From Asticcacaulis sp. AC460 (GTDB lineage: Bacteria > Pseudomonadota > Alphaproteobacteria > Caulobacterales > Caulobacteraceae), in the NCBI RefSeq assembly GCF_000495795.1, contig NZ_AWGD01000021.1, forward strand, positions 1-64,000: a stretch of 64,000 nt of DNA. The letters are read 5' to 3'. The position numbers and the translations under genes were made by a program. How positions within the stretch are numbered: position 1 is the stretch's first letter; each line of letters starts with the position of its first letter. Positions 1 through 16,373 of the stretch are shown one piece after another. Under the pieces are notes generated by a model that ran no database searches, was not told the DNA's origin, and saw only the letters and a list, made by a program, of their open reading frames with translations.

Positions 1-942
1 CTGGGCGCCTTCTTTGCCGGCATGGTGATGCGCGAGTCGAAGTTCGCGCACCGGGCAGCGGAAGAGTCGTTGCCGTTGCGCGATGCGTTTTCCGTGCTGT
101 TCTTCGTATCGGTCGGGATGTTGTTCAATCCGATGGTGTTGGTCGAGGCGCCTGGTGCTGTGCTCGCCGTGGTGGCGATTATCATTCTGGGTAAGGGGTT
201 GGCGGCGGCGGTTTTGGTGTTGGGCTTCCGCTATCCGCTGAAGACGGCGTTGATGGTCTCGGCTGGGTTGGCGCAGATCGGCGAATTCTCGTTTATTATG
301 GCGGGCTTGGGCGTATCTCTTGGTCTGCTGCCTCAGGAGGGGATGAACCTGATCGTCGGCGGGGCTTTGATTTCCATCGCCATCAATCCGTTCCTGTTCA
401 ATGCGGTCGATCCGGCGCGCAACTGGCTGGGCCGGGTTGCGTTTTTCCGCAAGCTGGAGACGCGGGAGGAGCCCTTGGCGGAGCTGCCGCAGGTTACGGA
501 CGAGCGGTATCTGAAGGGCCAGGTGGTTTTGGTGGGGTATGGACGGGTCGGGCGGCTGATCGCTGATGTTTTGGCGGCGCAGGCCATTCCGTGTGTCGTC
601 GTTGAGGAAAACCGCGAGCGGGTTGAGGATTTGCGCGGTGAGGGGAAGCCGGCGGTTTATGGTGACGCGTCGCAAGTCGAGGTGCTGCTCCAGGCCCATA
701 TCCTGAATGCGGCCATGCTGGTCGTGGCGACGCCGGACCTGCTGAATGTCCGCCAGATGGTCGAGGCGGCCCGCAGCGTCAATCCGGCGATCGAGATTGT
801 ACTTCGTACGCATAGCGAGGGTGAGGAAGAATTCCTGCGCAAGGAGAAGCTGGGGACGATCTTTTATGGTGAAGGGGAGTTGGCCAAGGGGATGACGGCT
901 TTTATCCTGGAGCGATTCCACGCCAAGCCGGCAGCGGCGTAG
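1..942 (+). CDS. CPA2 cation:proton antiporter, C-terminal part (YbaL/KefB type)
   Basis: The gene enters from the left edge, so the N-terminus and start are missing; 313 residues are visible. The first ~145 residues are hydrophobic and hold the last membrane helices of a monovalent cation:proton antiporter-2 exchanger (LFFVSVGMLFNP is a typical CPA2 segment). From about residue 173 a TrkA-N/RCK Rossmann domain follows, with the nucleotide-binding motif GYGRVG and a conserved acidic residue after the second strand (VVVEEN). Family knowledge: these proteins exchange K+ or Na+ for H+ across the inner membrane and are gated by the cytoplasmic nucleotide-binding domain. The order of domains matches YbaL/KefB; the exact ion and any glutathione-adduct gating cannot be told from this part. 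Confidence 0.88.
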   Translation: MGAFFAGMVMRESKFAHRAAEESLPLRDAFSVLFFVSVGMLFNPMVLVEAPGAVLAVVAIIILGKGLAAAVLVLGFRYPLKTALMVSAGLAQIGEFSFIMAGLGVSLGLLPQEGMNLIVGGALISIAINPFLFNAVDPARNWLGRVAFFRKLETREEPLAELPQVTDERYLKGQVVLVGYGRVGRLIADVLAAQAIPCVVVEENRERVEDLRGEGKPAVYGDASQVEVLLQAHILNAAMLVVATPDLLNVRQMVEAARSVNPAIEIVLRTHSEGEEEFLRKEKLGTIFYGEGELAKGMTAFILERFHAKPAAA

Positions 943-1354
943 TTCAGGGCATCCCGGCGACCGTAAGAATACCCCTCCACCCCTTCGGGGTCCCCCTCCC
1001 CACATGTGGGGAGGAGAAGATTTTCTGCCGCAATTTTGCCTTGATTCTCGCGGGTTTAGGCCGTCAAGAAAATTATTGATAAACGCTCTTTACGAACGGG
1101 GATAAGTGCGGTATGGCACGCTCCCCCTTAAGGCGTATTGCGTCTGAGTGGGACCCGCAGGCCGGCCTTATGCTCTTTCCGTCGGCGAAGGGTTTGGTTC
1201 CCAAAGAACCATAAACAATAGCGTCTTTGGCCAAAAGCCAAAAAAGAGCAGGCGCAAGGCAAGCTTTTGGTCCCTGGACGGGGCCTTCAACAAACCTCGC
1301 GCGCAGTCACAACTGCCTAACAATTTTCTCCAAGCGTTCACGCAAGGAACTGCA
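943..1354. other. 412-nt intergenic region and rpoB leader
   Basis: Between the antiporter and rpoB there is no convincing gene. It contains one copy of the interspersed palindromic repeat (969-1018), an AT-richer stretch around 1060-1115 where an rpoB promoter probably lies (TTGATA at about 1075, no clean -10), and two hairpins in the likely leader: an imperfect one at 1191-1210 and TTTGGC/GCCAAA at 1226-1242. The rpoB frame stays open upstream to 1148, but that N-terminal stretch does not look like RpoB. Confidence 0.6.
969..1018. repeat. Interspersed palindromic repeat, copy 1
   Basis: Two-hairpin intergenic element: a short CCCC-TTC-GGGG hairpin around 980-990, followed by a perfect 18-bp palindrome at 996-1013 (arms CTCCCCACA/TGTGGGGAG), ending in GGAGAA. 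The same layout recurs near 32726 and 60029, with relatives at 9812, 18891, 20170, 24677 and 62807. Confidence 0.85.
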
Positions 1355-5431
<4,077 letters not shown>

Positions 5432-5438
5432 GAAAAGG

Positions 5439-5460
5439 CAAGGGGCCGGAAGGCCCCTTG
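5439..5460 (+). other. Perfect hairpin between rpoB and rpoC
   Basis: Arms CAAGGGGCC (5439-5447) and GGCCCCTTG (5452-5460) form a perfect 9-bp stem closed by a GGAA loop, which fits the GNRA tetraloop class. No T-tract follows, so it is unlikely to be an efficient intrinsic terminator. It starts eight nt after the rpoB stop codon and ends 57 nt before rpoC; it may be an RNA-processing or stabilising element. Confidence 0.7.
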
Positions 5461-5517
5461 ACCCCATGACTCGCCCGAACCGTTAAATTTAGTGCCAAGG
5501 CACATCGGAGTACTGGA

Positions 5518-9705
<4,188 letters not shown>

Positions 9706-9733
9706 TCGCAGGCATTGGCTTTGGATACACAGA

Positions 9734-9760
9734 ACCCCCGGTTCCGGCCGGGGGTTTTTT
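9734..9760 (+). terminator. Intrinsic terminator after rpoC
   Basis: Stem CCCCCGG (9735-9741) pairs with CCGGGGG (9748-9754) around a 6-nt loop and is followed directly by six T. It lies 29 nt after the rpoC stop codon. Confidence 0.93.
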
Positions 9761-9811
9761 GTTGCCGTACCTTGAAGAATATGGGGGTAGGCAATGGAAA
9801 CACCGGCGGGC

Positions 9812-9880
9812 CAAATCCCCCACCGTCTCATTTGCTTCCAGCAAATGATCCACCTCCCCGCATAGCGGGGAGGGATAAGT
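9812..9880. repeat. Interspersed palindromic repeat, copy 2
   Basis: Two perfect 9-bp hairpins in tandem: TCATTTGCT/AGCAAATGA (9828-9848) and CCTCCCCGC/GCGGGGAGG (9853-9873). About 49 bp (9812-9860) are identical to the copy at 20170, whereas the other copies carry a different first hairpin. It lies between rpoC and the convergent AsmA-like gene. Confidence 0.85.
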
Positions 9881-9988
9881 TATTTATAATGCTCAATTTT
9901 TAGGTTTACGTCATCTCCATCACTCAGGGGAAATGGCCGTTGAAGTGTATGGAGCAGTAGGCCCATGGTGAGGAGAGCGGTGAGGCAG

Positions 9989-12082
9989 TTACCGTGCACC
10001 TTTGGCGCGGGCGGTGCCTTCCAGGGCAGCGCAGTTGGCGTTTTTGGCGTAGTCGAGATTGACGAACGGCAGGACCGTCTGGAACACGACCGCCAGACCG
10101 CCCTGGACGATGGCCGGCTTGGGGTCGATGCCGAACTTGGGTGCCGCCAGGTTGCCGCCGATGATGATCGGCGCATTGACGTGGGTCAGGCGGAACTTCT
10201 TCGGCTTGCCTTTCAGCACCAGGTCCAGGCGTTCATTGGCCAGGTTGATCGTGCCCTTGCCCGTTACCTGGACGACTTCGGTATCGAGGACCAGTTGCTG
10301 CGATTGCAGCACGCCGTTGGTCAGCTTGAAATTGGCCACGCCGCAGCGGATAGGCGTTTCCTTCTTCGACTTCGACAGCAGAAGGAAGACGCCCTTGGTG
10401 GGGTTGACGCCCATCAGCTCGGCCAGGCTTTGGCGCACCGTGCCATCTGGCATGACGATGGCAACCTGGCCATTGGCGGTCGAGGCGGCCTTATGGACCG
10501 AGTTGCCGGTGCCGGTCGCCTGGACACGGGCGCTCAAAGAGCCTTCGGCCGGCGGGCGGCCGCGGAAATAGGGCACGAAATCCTGAAGGCGGACATTTGT
10601 CAGGCGCAGGTCGATCGTATTGGTCTGGGTGTCGGTGCGGGCGTCGATCTTCGCCGTGCCTTGCAGGCGCCCTTGCGGGAAGGAAATATCGATCGGGTTG
10701 AGGTTCAGCAGACCCTTTTTCAGGTCGACGCCGAGGCTGACCGCGCGCATGGGCAGGTTGGGTGTGGCGCGGACGGATATGGCTTTGTAGGTGACGTCGG
10801 CGTCCATGCCGCGAACGCGGGCGACGTCCAGCGGCGCATCGGGCAGCAGGCGGCGCGAGGTGCTGGCGCCCGACGGGGTGGCTGTGACGTCGGCGCCTTG
10901 CGGTGTATTCGCGGCGGTCGCCCCAAAAACGGCGCCCAGGTCTTGGAAGTCCAGGCTTTTTGAGGCGAGTTCGCCGATCAGGTAAGGACGGCCGTCCTTC
11001 TGCAGTTCGACCTTGAGCGCGCCGTGCAGGTCGCTGCCGCCGACTTTGCCGTTGATGCCGTTGATATGGTAGATGCGTTCGTCGCGCGTGACCTTGGCCG
11101 AGATGCGGTAGGCCGGGGTGTTGGGCAGGGTCAGGCCGGTCAGGTAGTACAGGTCGGCCAGGTTGCCGCCATTGACCGCGACATTACCTGTCAATTGGCC
11201 CAGGTTGAACGGCCGGGTAACCTGGCCCGTTGCCGTGAGATAGGTGTTGCCGGCGCGGGCCTTGATTTCGAGCGGGTAGGGGCGATCGGTGCGGATATTG
11301 AGCAGCGGCCCGCCGGCGGCTTCCAGCTCGAAGACCTTGCCGTTGAGATTGCCGTCGCCTGTCAGTTGGAAGGCCTGACGGTTGGCGGTGGCTGTTTCAT
11401 GGGCGTTGACCGTGCCTTTGAAGGTGATGCCGCGCTGCATACTGTTGAATACGATCGTACCGTCGCGGATGATGAAGTTCTTGATCGGCGGCAGCTTGGT
11501 CGGCTCGCCCTTCTTCGTGCCGTCGCTGAAGTCCCAGTTCGCGCGGCCTTGGGCGTCCTGGTAGAGAAAGACATTGGGTTTCGTGACTTCCAACCGCGGC
11601 AGGACAAGCCGGCCGATGAATAGCGGCAACAATTCGGTCTGAACGGCCAGGTTTTGGATGTCGGCGACGTGCTGGGTCTTTCCGGTTTTCAGCGCCCAGT
11701 CGGGTTCTGCGATCTTCAGGCCGCCCACCGTGGCCGACGGGGTGAAGCTGAACAGGTGGACGCGGAGATTGCCTTCGATGGCAACTGGGCGGTGCAGTTT
11801 GCCGGACGCAATCGACGACACGATGCCGCGCGCCCAGTTCCAGTTGGGGTTGGCCAGGGTAATGATGATCGCGATCAGGATAAGGACGATGGCGCCGAGG
11901 ATGATACGCGTCAGCATCGGCATGCGCTTCAAGGCCGCGACGATGGCGTGGGGAAGGGCCTTGAGCCATTTCCAGAACCCTTTTGCCCAGGCCATGACCA
12001 AATTGCGGCCTTGTCTTAGCCGGTCGGACATACTGGTGGGATGGTCCTTGTGTGGCCCTAAGGACGTGTTTCTGCTGCTCAT
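9989..12082 (-). CDS. AsmA family protein
   Basis: Large AsmA-type envelope protein, up to 697 residues. A single membrane helix lies at about residues 58-77, followed by a long periplasmic beta-rich region (AsmA N-terminal domain) and the C-terminal AsmA-like domain ending near GKPKKFRLTHVNAPIIIGG. Family knowledge: AsmA/TamB/YhdP relatives are thought to bridge inner and outer membranes and affect lipid transport and outer-membrane assembly. The first ATG (12082) has no clear ribosome-binding site; an in-frame ATG at 12031 (MSDRLRQ) follows an AAGGA and may be the true start. It converges on rpoC. Confidence 0.85.
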   Translation of the reverse strand: MSSRNTSLGPHKDHPTSMSDRLRQGRNLVMAWAKGFWKWLKALPHAIVAALKRMPMLTRIILGAIVLILIAIIITLANPNWNWARGIVSSIASGKLHRPVAIEGNLRVHLFSFTPSATVGGLKIAEPDWALKTGKTQHVADIQNLAVQTELLPLFIGRLVLPRLEVTKPNVFLYQDAQGRANWDFSDGTKKGEPTKLPPIKNFIIRDGTIVFNSMQRGITFKGTVNAHETATANRQAFQLTGDGNLNGKVFELEAAGGPLLNIRTDRPYPLEIKARAGNTYLTATGQVTRPFNLGQLTGNVAVNGGNLADLYYLTGLTLPNTPAYRISAKVTRDERIYHINGINGKVGGSDLHGALKVELQKDGRPYLIGELASKSLDFQDLGAVFGATAANTPQGADVTATPSGASTSRRLLPDAPLDVARVRGMDADVTYKAISVRATPNLPMRAVSLGVDLKKGLLNLNPIDISFPQGRLQGTAKIDARTDTQTNTIDLRLTNVRLQDFVPYFRGRPPAEGSLSARVQATGTGNSVHKAASTANGQVAIVMPDGTVRQSLAELMGVNPTKGVFLLLSKSKKETPIRCGVANFKLTNGVLQSQQLVLDTEVVQVTGKGTINLANERLDLVLKGKPKKFRLTHVNAPIIIGGNLAAPKFGIDPKPAIVQGGLAVVFQTVLPFVNLDYAKNANCAALEGTARAKGAR

Positions 12083-12162
12083 GACACAAGCAGGTTGGGC
12101 GAGGGGGTGTCAGGAATCGATCCGAAAAGTGCGGGAGATTCCTTGGCAATGCGTAGGGAGGA

Positions 12163-13347
12163 TTATACGGCTTGCCCGGCGGCCCAGCCCGATGACCAGG
12201 CCCATTGGAAATTATATCCACCTAACCAACCGGTTACGTCGACACATTCACCTATGAAGTAAAGTCCGGGGACCAGCTTGCTTTCCATGGTCTGGGAGGA
12301 AAGGCCATCGGTGTTGACGCCGCCCAGGGTGACTTCCGCCGTGCGGTAGCCTTCGGTGCCCATGGGCGTCAACGTCCAGCGGTTAATCGCGCCGGCCAGG
12401 GTTTGGAGCTCGACTTTCGACAGGTCGGCCATGCGCTTTTCGGCAGGCAGGGCGAAAATCTGCAACCATTGTTCGGCCAGGCGCTTGGGCAGGATTTCGC
12501 TGGCGATGGTGGTCAGCATCGCCTTGGGACGGTCGCGTTTTTTCTCCAGCAAGACCGCCATGGCGTCCTGGCCGGGCAGCAGGTCGACGATCACCGGTTC
12601 GCCCAGGTTCCAGTAACTGGAGATTTGCAGGACCGATGGCCCGGACAGGCCGCGGTGGGTGAACAGGAAGCCGTCATTGAACTTCGTCTTGCCTGCCGTG
12701 ATAGAGGCTTCCAGCGAAACGCCGGAGAGGCCGCCCAGGGTGGCGAGTTTGTCGTCGCCCAGGGTAAAGGGCACCAGGCCAGCGCGGGTGTCGACGATGT
12801 CGTGGCCGAACTGGCGGGCGATTTCATAGGCCAGTCCGGTGGCGCCCATCTTGGGTATGGACAGGCCGCCGGTGGCGATCACCAGACGCGAACCGGCGAG
12901 GGTGGTCCGCGAGGTTTTGACTTCGAAACCGTGGTCAGTCTGCGTGACGCCGGTAATCTCGGTCTTCAACCACAATTCTCCGCCGGCTGATTCGAGGTCG
13001 TCCAGCAGCATGTTGATGATATCGCCAGCGCCGTTTTCGCAGAACAACTGGCCTTCGGTCTTTTCGTAATAGGGGATGCCGCGTTTGATCACCCGGTCGA
13101 GAAAGTGCCACGGCGTGAACCGTTTCAGCGCCGAGATGCAGAAATGCGGGTTCTGCGACAGGAAGTTCTTCGGCGTCGTCTTCAGGTGCGTGAAGTTGCA
13201 CTTGCCGCCGCCGGAGATGCGAATCTTCTCAGCCGGTTTGGCGGCGTGGTCCAGTACGACCACCTTGCGGCCGCGGCGGGCGGCTTCGATCCCGCACATC
13301 AAGCCCGCGGCGCCTGCGCCAAGAATAATAACATCATAAGATTTCAC
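12163..13347 (-). CDS. HI0933-family FAD-dependent oxidoreductase (YhiN/BaiN type)
   Basis: Flavoprotein of 394 residues. A Rossmann dinucleotide-binding motif GAGAAG is at residues 10-15, followed by the ISGGGKCNFTH motif diagnostic of the HI0933 family; the C-terminal FAD-contact segment GLYFIGECVDVTGWLGGYN is also present. The start is GTG at 13347, supported by a CGGAG about 10 nt upstream. Family members include BaiN (bile-acid dehydroxylation), but most, including E. coli YhiN, have no assigned substrate. It stands alone, divergent from the SCP2 gene. Confidence 0.9.
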   Translation of the reverse strand: MKSYDVIILGAGAAGLMCGIEAARRGRKVVVLDHAAKPAEKIRISGGGKCNFTHLKTTPKNFLSQNPHFCISALKRFTPWHFLDRVIKRGIPYYEKTEGQLFCENGAGDIINMLLDDLESAGGELWLKTEITGVTQTDHGFEVKTSRTTLAGSRLVIATGGLSIPKMGATGLAYEIARQFGHDIVDTRAGLVPFTLGDDKLATLGGLSGVSLEASITAGKTKFNDGFLFTHRGLSGPSVLQISSYWNLGEPVIVDLLPGQDAMAVLLEKKRDRPKAMLTTIASEILPKRLAEQWLQIFALPAEKRMADLSKVELQTLAGAINRWTLTPMGTEGYRTAEVTLGGVNTDGLSSQTMESKLVPGLYFIGECVDVTGWLGGYNFQWAWSSGWAAGQAV

Positions 13348-13453
13348 GTAACGACTCCGGAATCACGGCCTGTTGACCTTGCGTCTATCTTGCCGTGCAC
13401 GGAAATTTCGCTAAGGTCGCGCGCATCAATAGGCCTTCACCAGGAGAAACGCC

Positions 13454-13759
13454 ATGTCCGATCTCGAAACCATCACGCAAAAAATCGCTTCGGCCGTCGG
13501 CGAGAACTCGGGCCTGGGTAAGGTCGTCAAGTTCGACTTCGGCGATGACGGCAAGATCCTGATCAATGCGGCCAACGTCCCGAACGTGGTCAGCAATGAG
13601 GATGGGCCGGCGGATACCACGATCCAGATCAGCATCGACGACCTGAAGTCCATGGCGGCCGGCGCGCTGGACCCCATGATGGCTTTCATGATGGGCAAGA
13701 TGAAGGTTCACGGCGATATGTCGGTGGCTCAGAAGCTGGCGCCGCTGTTGAAGGGGTAA
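13454..13759 (+). CDS. SCP2 sterol-binding domain protein
   Basis: Protein of 101 residues that is essentially one SCP2 (sterol carrier protein 2-like) domain: the glycine/aspartate-rich strand GKVVKFDFGDDGKILINA, then the DDTTIQISIDDLKSMAAG-like segment (here ADTTIQISIDDLKSM) and the C-terminal KMKVHGDMSVAQKLAPLL helix, which is characteristic. Such domains bind lipids or acyl chains; the bacterial ligand is unknown. A good Shine-Dalgarno (CAGGAGAAAC) precedes the ATG. It ends against the convergent MBL hydrolase gene, only five bases apart. Confidence 0.88.
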   Translation: MSDLETITQKIASAVGENSGLGKVVKFDFGDDGKILINAANVPNVVSNEDGPADTTIQISIDDLKSMAAGALDPMMAFMMGKMKVHGDMSVAQKLAPLLKG

Positions 13760-13764
13760 GGGGT

Positions 13765-14469
13765 TTAGCCCGGGCCCTGGGTATTGGGCCCGGCTTTTCC
13801 CACGACGCGGTCGGCGACGTAAGGGTTGCGTTGCCGTTCCTGGTGGAAACTCGACATCGGGCCGTGGCCGGGCACAAAGCGGACATCGCCCAGGGGCCAT
13901 AGTTTCTGCGTGATCGAATGGATCAGGTCGGCGTGGTTGCCGCGCGGAAAGTCCGTACGGCCGATCGAGCCGGCGAACAGCACGTCGCCGACCTGGGCGA
14001 ACTGTGACGGCGCGTGATAGAAGATGACGTGACCCGGCGTATGGCCCGGGCAGTGGATCACGTCCCAGGTGGTTTCGCCCAGTGTTACCGTGTCGCCGTC
14101 CTTCAGCCAGCGGTCGGTGACGAAACTGCGCATGTTGGAAATGCCGTAGCGCGCGCCCATGCTCGGGATGCTGTCGATCCAGAACTGGTCGTCCTCGTGC
14201 GGGCCTTCGATGGCGACGCCGGTGCGTTCCTTCAGTTCCGCCGCGCCGCCGGCATGGTCGGCATGGCCGTGGGTGATCCAGATCTTGTCCACCGTCAGGC
14301 CGCGTGCGGCGATTTCCTGAAGGATCGGATCAAGATCGCCGCCCGGATCGATGATGGCCGCCTTGTTGGTCCGGGTGCACCAGACGACCGTGCAGTTCTG
14401 CTGCAAGGGCGTCACGGGAGCGATGAACAGGCGGATGGGCGGTTCGGTCTGGGTCATAAGGTCACTCAT
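13765..14469 (-). CDS. MBL-fold metallo-hydrolase (glyoxalase II-like)
   Basis: Metallo-beta-lactamase fold hydrolase of 234 residues. The metal motif THGHADH is at residues 66-72, and further ligands are in VIHCPGHTPGHV and FVPGHGPMS, so both metal sites look intact. Length and the N-terminal QQNCTVVW segment resemble the YcbL/type II glyoxalase group, which hydrolyses S-lactoylglutathione or similar thioesters; the true substrate is uncertain. The gene converges on the SCP2-domain gene. Confidence 0.88.
   Translation of the reverse strand: MSDLMTQTEPPIRLFIAPVTPLQQNCTVVWCTRTNKAAIIDPGGDLDPILQEIAARGLTVDKIWITHGHADHAGGAAELKERTGVAIEGPHEDDQFWIDSIPSMGARYGISNMRSFVTDRWLKDGDTVTLGETTWDVIHCPGHTPGHVIFYHAPSQFAQVGDVLFAGSIGRTDFPRGNHADLIHSITQKLWPLGDVRFVPGHGPMSSFHQERQRNPYVADRVVGKAGPNTQGPG
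13767..13798 (+). terminator. Bulged hairpin between SCP2 gene and MBL gene
   Basis: Arms AGCCCGGGCCC (13767-13777) and GGGCCCGGCT (13786-13795) pair with one bulged base and are followed by TTTTCCC. The structure would terminate the SCP2 transcript while encoding the C-terminal codons of the convergent MBL gene. The T-run is short. Confidence 0.5.
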
Positions 14470-14644
14470 TCAGGGCCATTCGCTTATGCCGTGCCGACAG
14501 TGCGGAATCAAATCATGTAGGTAGGCGTGCGCGATTTTCCAGTCGCCGCCTGTGGGCAAGTTCTGCTACGATCAGGCGAAAATGCGGGAATGTTTTTATG
14601 TTTTCAAAGTCTTGAGTGGAAATTTTGACCCTCCGCAAAGATGG

Positions 14645-14671
14645 TTGCGGTTCCAACTTTTGCGTTATAGT
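14645..14671 (+). promoter_or_regulatory. Candidate promoter of the APC permease gene
   Basis: TTGCGG (14645-14650), 15-nt spacer and TATAGT (14666-14671) resemble the alphaproteobacterial housekeeping consensus. It lies 63 nt before the permease ATG in an AT-richer stretch. Nothing else was recognised in the 265-nt divergent region 14470-14734. Confidence 0.45.
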
Positions 14672-14734
14672 CTCGATTACCAAACATGCGCCCGGGGGCG
14701 TTATGTCGCACGATAAAAATCACAAAGGTGAAGA

Positions 14735-16309
14735 ATGAATAGTTGGCGCATCAAGTCGCTGGACGCGATCCTCGCGACAGCGGAGAAAAAGTCGCTACAC
14801 CGCTCACTAGGGGCATTCCAACTGACCATGCTGGGGATCGGGGCCATTATCGGCACCGGTATCTTCGTCCTCACTGCCGCCGCCGCGCAAAAGGCCGGTC
14901 CGGGCATGATGCTGTCCTTCGTCGTCGCAGGCTTCGTCTGCGCCGTCGCCGCCCTGTGCTACTCCGAACTGGCGTCGATGGTGCCGGTGTCGGGTTCGGC
15001 CTATACCTATACCTATGCCGTGATGGGCGAACTGATGGCGTGGATGGTCGGCTGGGCGCTGATCCTGGAATATGCCGTTGCCGCTTCGGCCGTTTGCGTC
15101 GGCTGGTCCGGATACATTATGGGCCTGGTTCAGAATTCGACGGGGTTTGCGTTACCGGAATTCCTGAGCGCCGGTCCGACCTGGTCGATGAATGGTTTCA
15201 TTCCGGCCGCTGATTTCACCCACGGTTTCATCAACCTGCCCGCCGTCGTGGTGGCTGCGGCCGTAACCTGGCTGCTGGTCATCGGTACCAGCGAAAGCGC
15301 CATGGTCAATGCCGTCCTGGTCTGCATCAAGATTGTCGCCCTGACCACCTTCATCGTGCTCAGCCTGCCGATGATCAATGGCCAGAACTTCACCCCCCTG
15401 ATGCCAACCGGTCTGTTCGGGCATGATGGTCTGGGGGTTATCGGCGCCGCCGCTTCGATCTTCTTCGCCTATGTCGGTTTCGACGCCGTCTCCACGGCCG
15501 CCGAAGAAACCAAGAACCCGCAAAAGAACGTCCCGATCGGCCTGATCGGCTCGCTGGGTATCTGCACCATCTTCTATCTGCTGGTCGCCGCCGGCGTCAT
15601 CGGCACGGTCGGGGCCCAGCCGGTCTCAGTCAACGGGATTGTCCTGTCGCCCGACTCCGCCGAGTTCACCGCAACCTGCCGCGCGCTGACCGAGGCCGGC
15701 AACGCGCCGATCGTCTGCTCGCGTGAAGCCCTGGCCGAAGTGTTGCGTAAGATCGGCTTCGAGCAGATCGGCAACCTGATCGGCCTGGCCGCTTCGATTG
15801 CTCTGCCCAGCGTTATCCTGATGATGATCTACGGCCAGACCCGTATCTTCTTCGTCATGGCCCGTGATGGACTGCTGCCTGAGAAGCTCTCGGACGTTCA
15901 TCCGAAGTGGAAGACGCCGTGGAAGGTGACCATCTTCACCGGTATCTTCGTCGCCATCGCCGGCGCCTTCTTCCCGGTCGGGCAACTGGCGGATATTTCC
16001 AACTCCGGTACGTTGTTCGCCTTCTTCATGGTCGCGATTGCCGTGCTGGTGTTGCGTAAGACCGATCCGAACCGTGTGCGCCCGTTCAAGACGCCGCTGG
16101 TCTGGATCGTTGCACCGCTGGCTATTGTCGGGACCTTGGGCCTGTACCTGAACCTGCCCATGGTCGCCAAGCTGGTGTTGCCGATCTGGGGCGCTATCGG
16201 TCTGCTGATCTACTTTGCCTATAGCCGTGGCCACAGCCATGTCGGGCGGGGGCTGACCGAAGTCCATGAGGATGATGCGGATCTGCCGCCCCCTCCGGGC
16301 ACCACGTAA
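14735..16309 (+). CDS. APC-family amino acid permease
   Basis: Inner-membrane transporter of 524 residues with about 12-14 hydrophobic segments. The first helix carries the family signature MLGIGAIIGTGIFVLTAAAA (about residues 32-51), where the unwound GIG/GTG glycine motif binds the substrate's amino and carboxyl groups. The second conserved block VPVSGSAYTYTYAVMGELMA is also present. Extracytoplasmic insertion around residues 290-330 contains two cysteines. It is most like the cationic amino acid transporter/YfnA group of the APC superfamily, so cationic or broad amino acids are a reasonable guess, not shown. It has its own terminator. Confidence 0.92.
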   Translation: MNSWRIKSLDAILATAEKKSLHRSLGAFQLTMLGIGAIIGTGIFVLTAAAAQKAGPGMMLSFVVAGFVCAVAALCYSELASMVPVSGSAYTYTYAVMGELMAWMVGWALILEYAVAASAVCVGWSGYIMGLVQNSTGFALPEFLSAGPTWSMNGFIPAADFTHGFINLPAVVVAAAVTWLLVIGTSESAMVNAVLVCIKIVALTTFIVLSLPMINGQNFTPLMPTGLFGHDGLGVIGAAASIFFAYVGFDAVSTAAEETKNPQKNVPIGLIGSLGICTIFYLLVAAGVIGTVGAQPVSVNGIVLSPDSAEFTATCRALTEAGNAPIVCSREALAEVLRKIGFEQIGNLIGLAASIALPSVILMMIYGQTRIFFVMARDGLLPEKLSDVHPKWKTPWKVTIFTGIFVAIAGAFFPVGQLADISNSGTLFAFFMVAIAVLVLRKTDPNRVRPFKTPLVWIVAPLAIVGTLGLYLNLPMVAKLVLPIWGAIGLLIYFAYSRGHSHVGRGLTEVHEDDADLPPPPGTT

Positions 16310-16318
16310 TAAGGAAGA

Positions 16319-16344
16319 GGCGCCCTTCACCGGGCGCCTTTTTT
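16319..16344 (+). terminator. Intrinsic terminator after the APC permease
   Basis: Perfect 7-bp stem GGCGCCC (16319-16325)/GGGCGCC (16332-16338) with a 6-nt loop, followed by six T. Confidence 0.93.
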
Positions 16345-16373
16345 CTTGGGCGGATGTCTGCTAGGTCAACGCC

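Noticed and set aside
1148-1354. N-terminal extension of RpoB from GTG at 1148
   Set aside because: The 69 residues are unlike RpoB, overlap leader hairpins, and the conserved start is at 1355.
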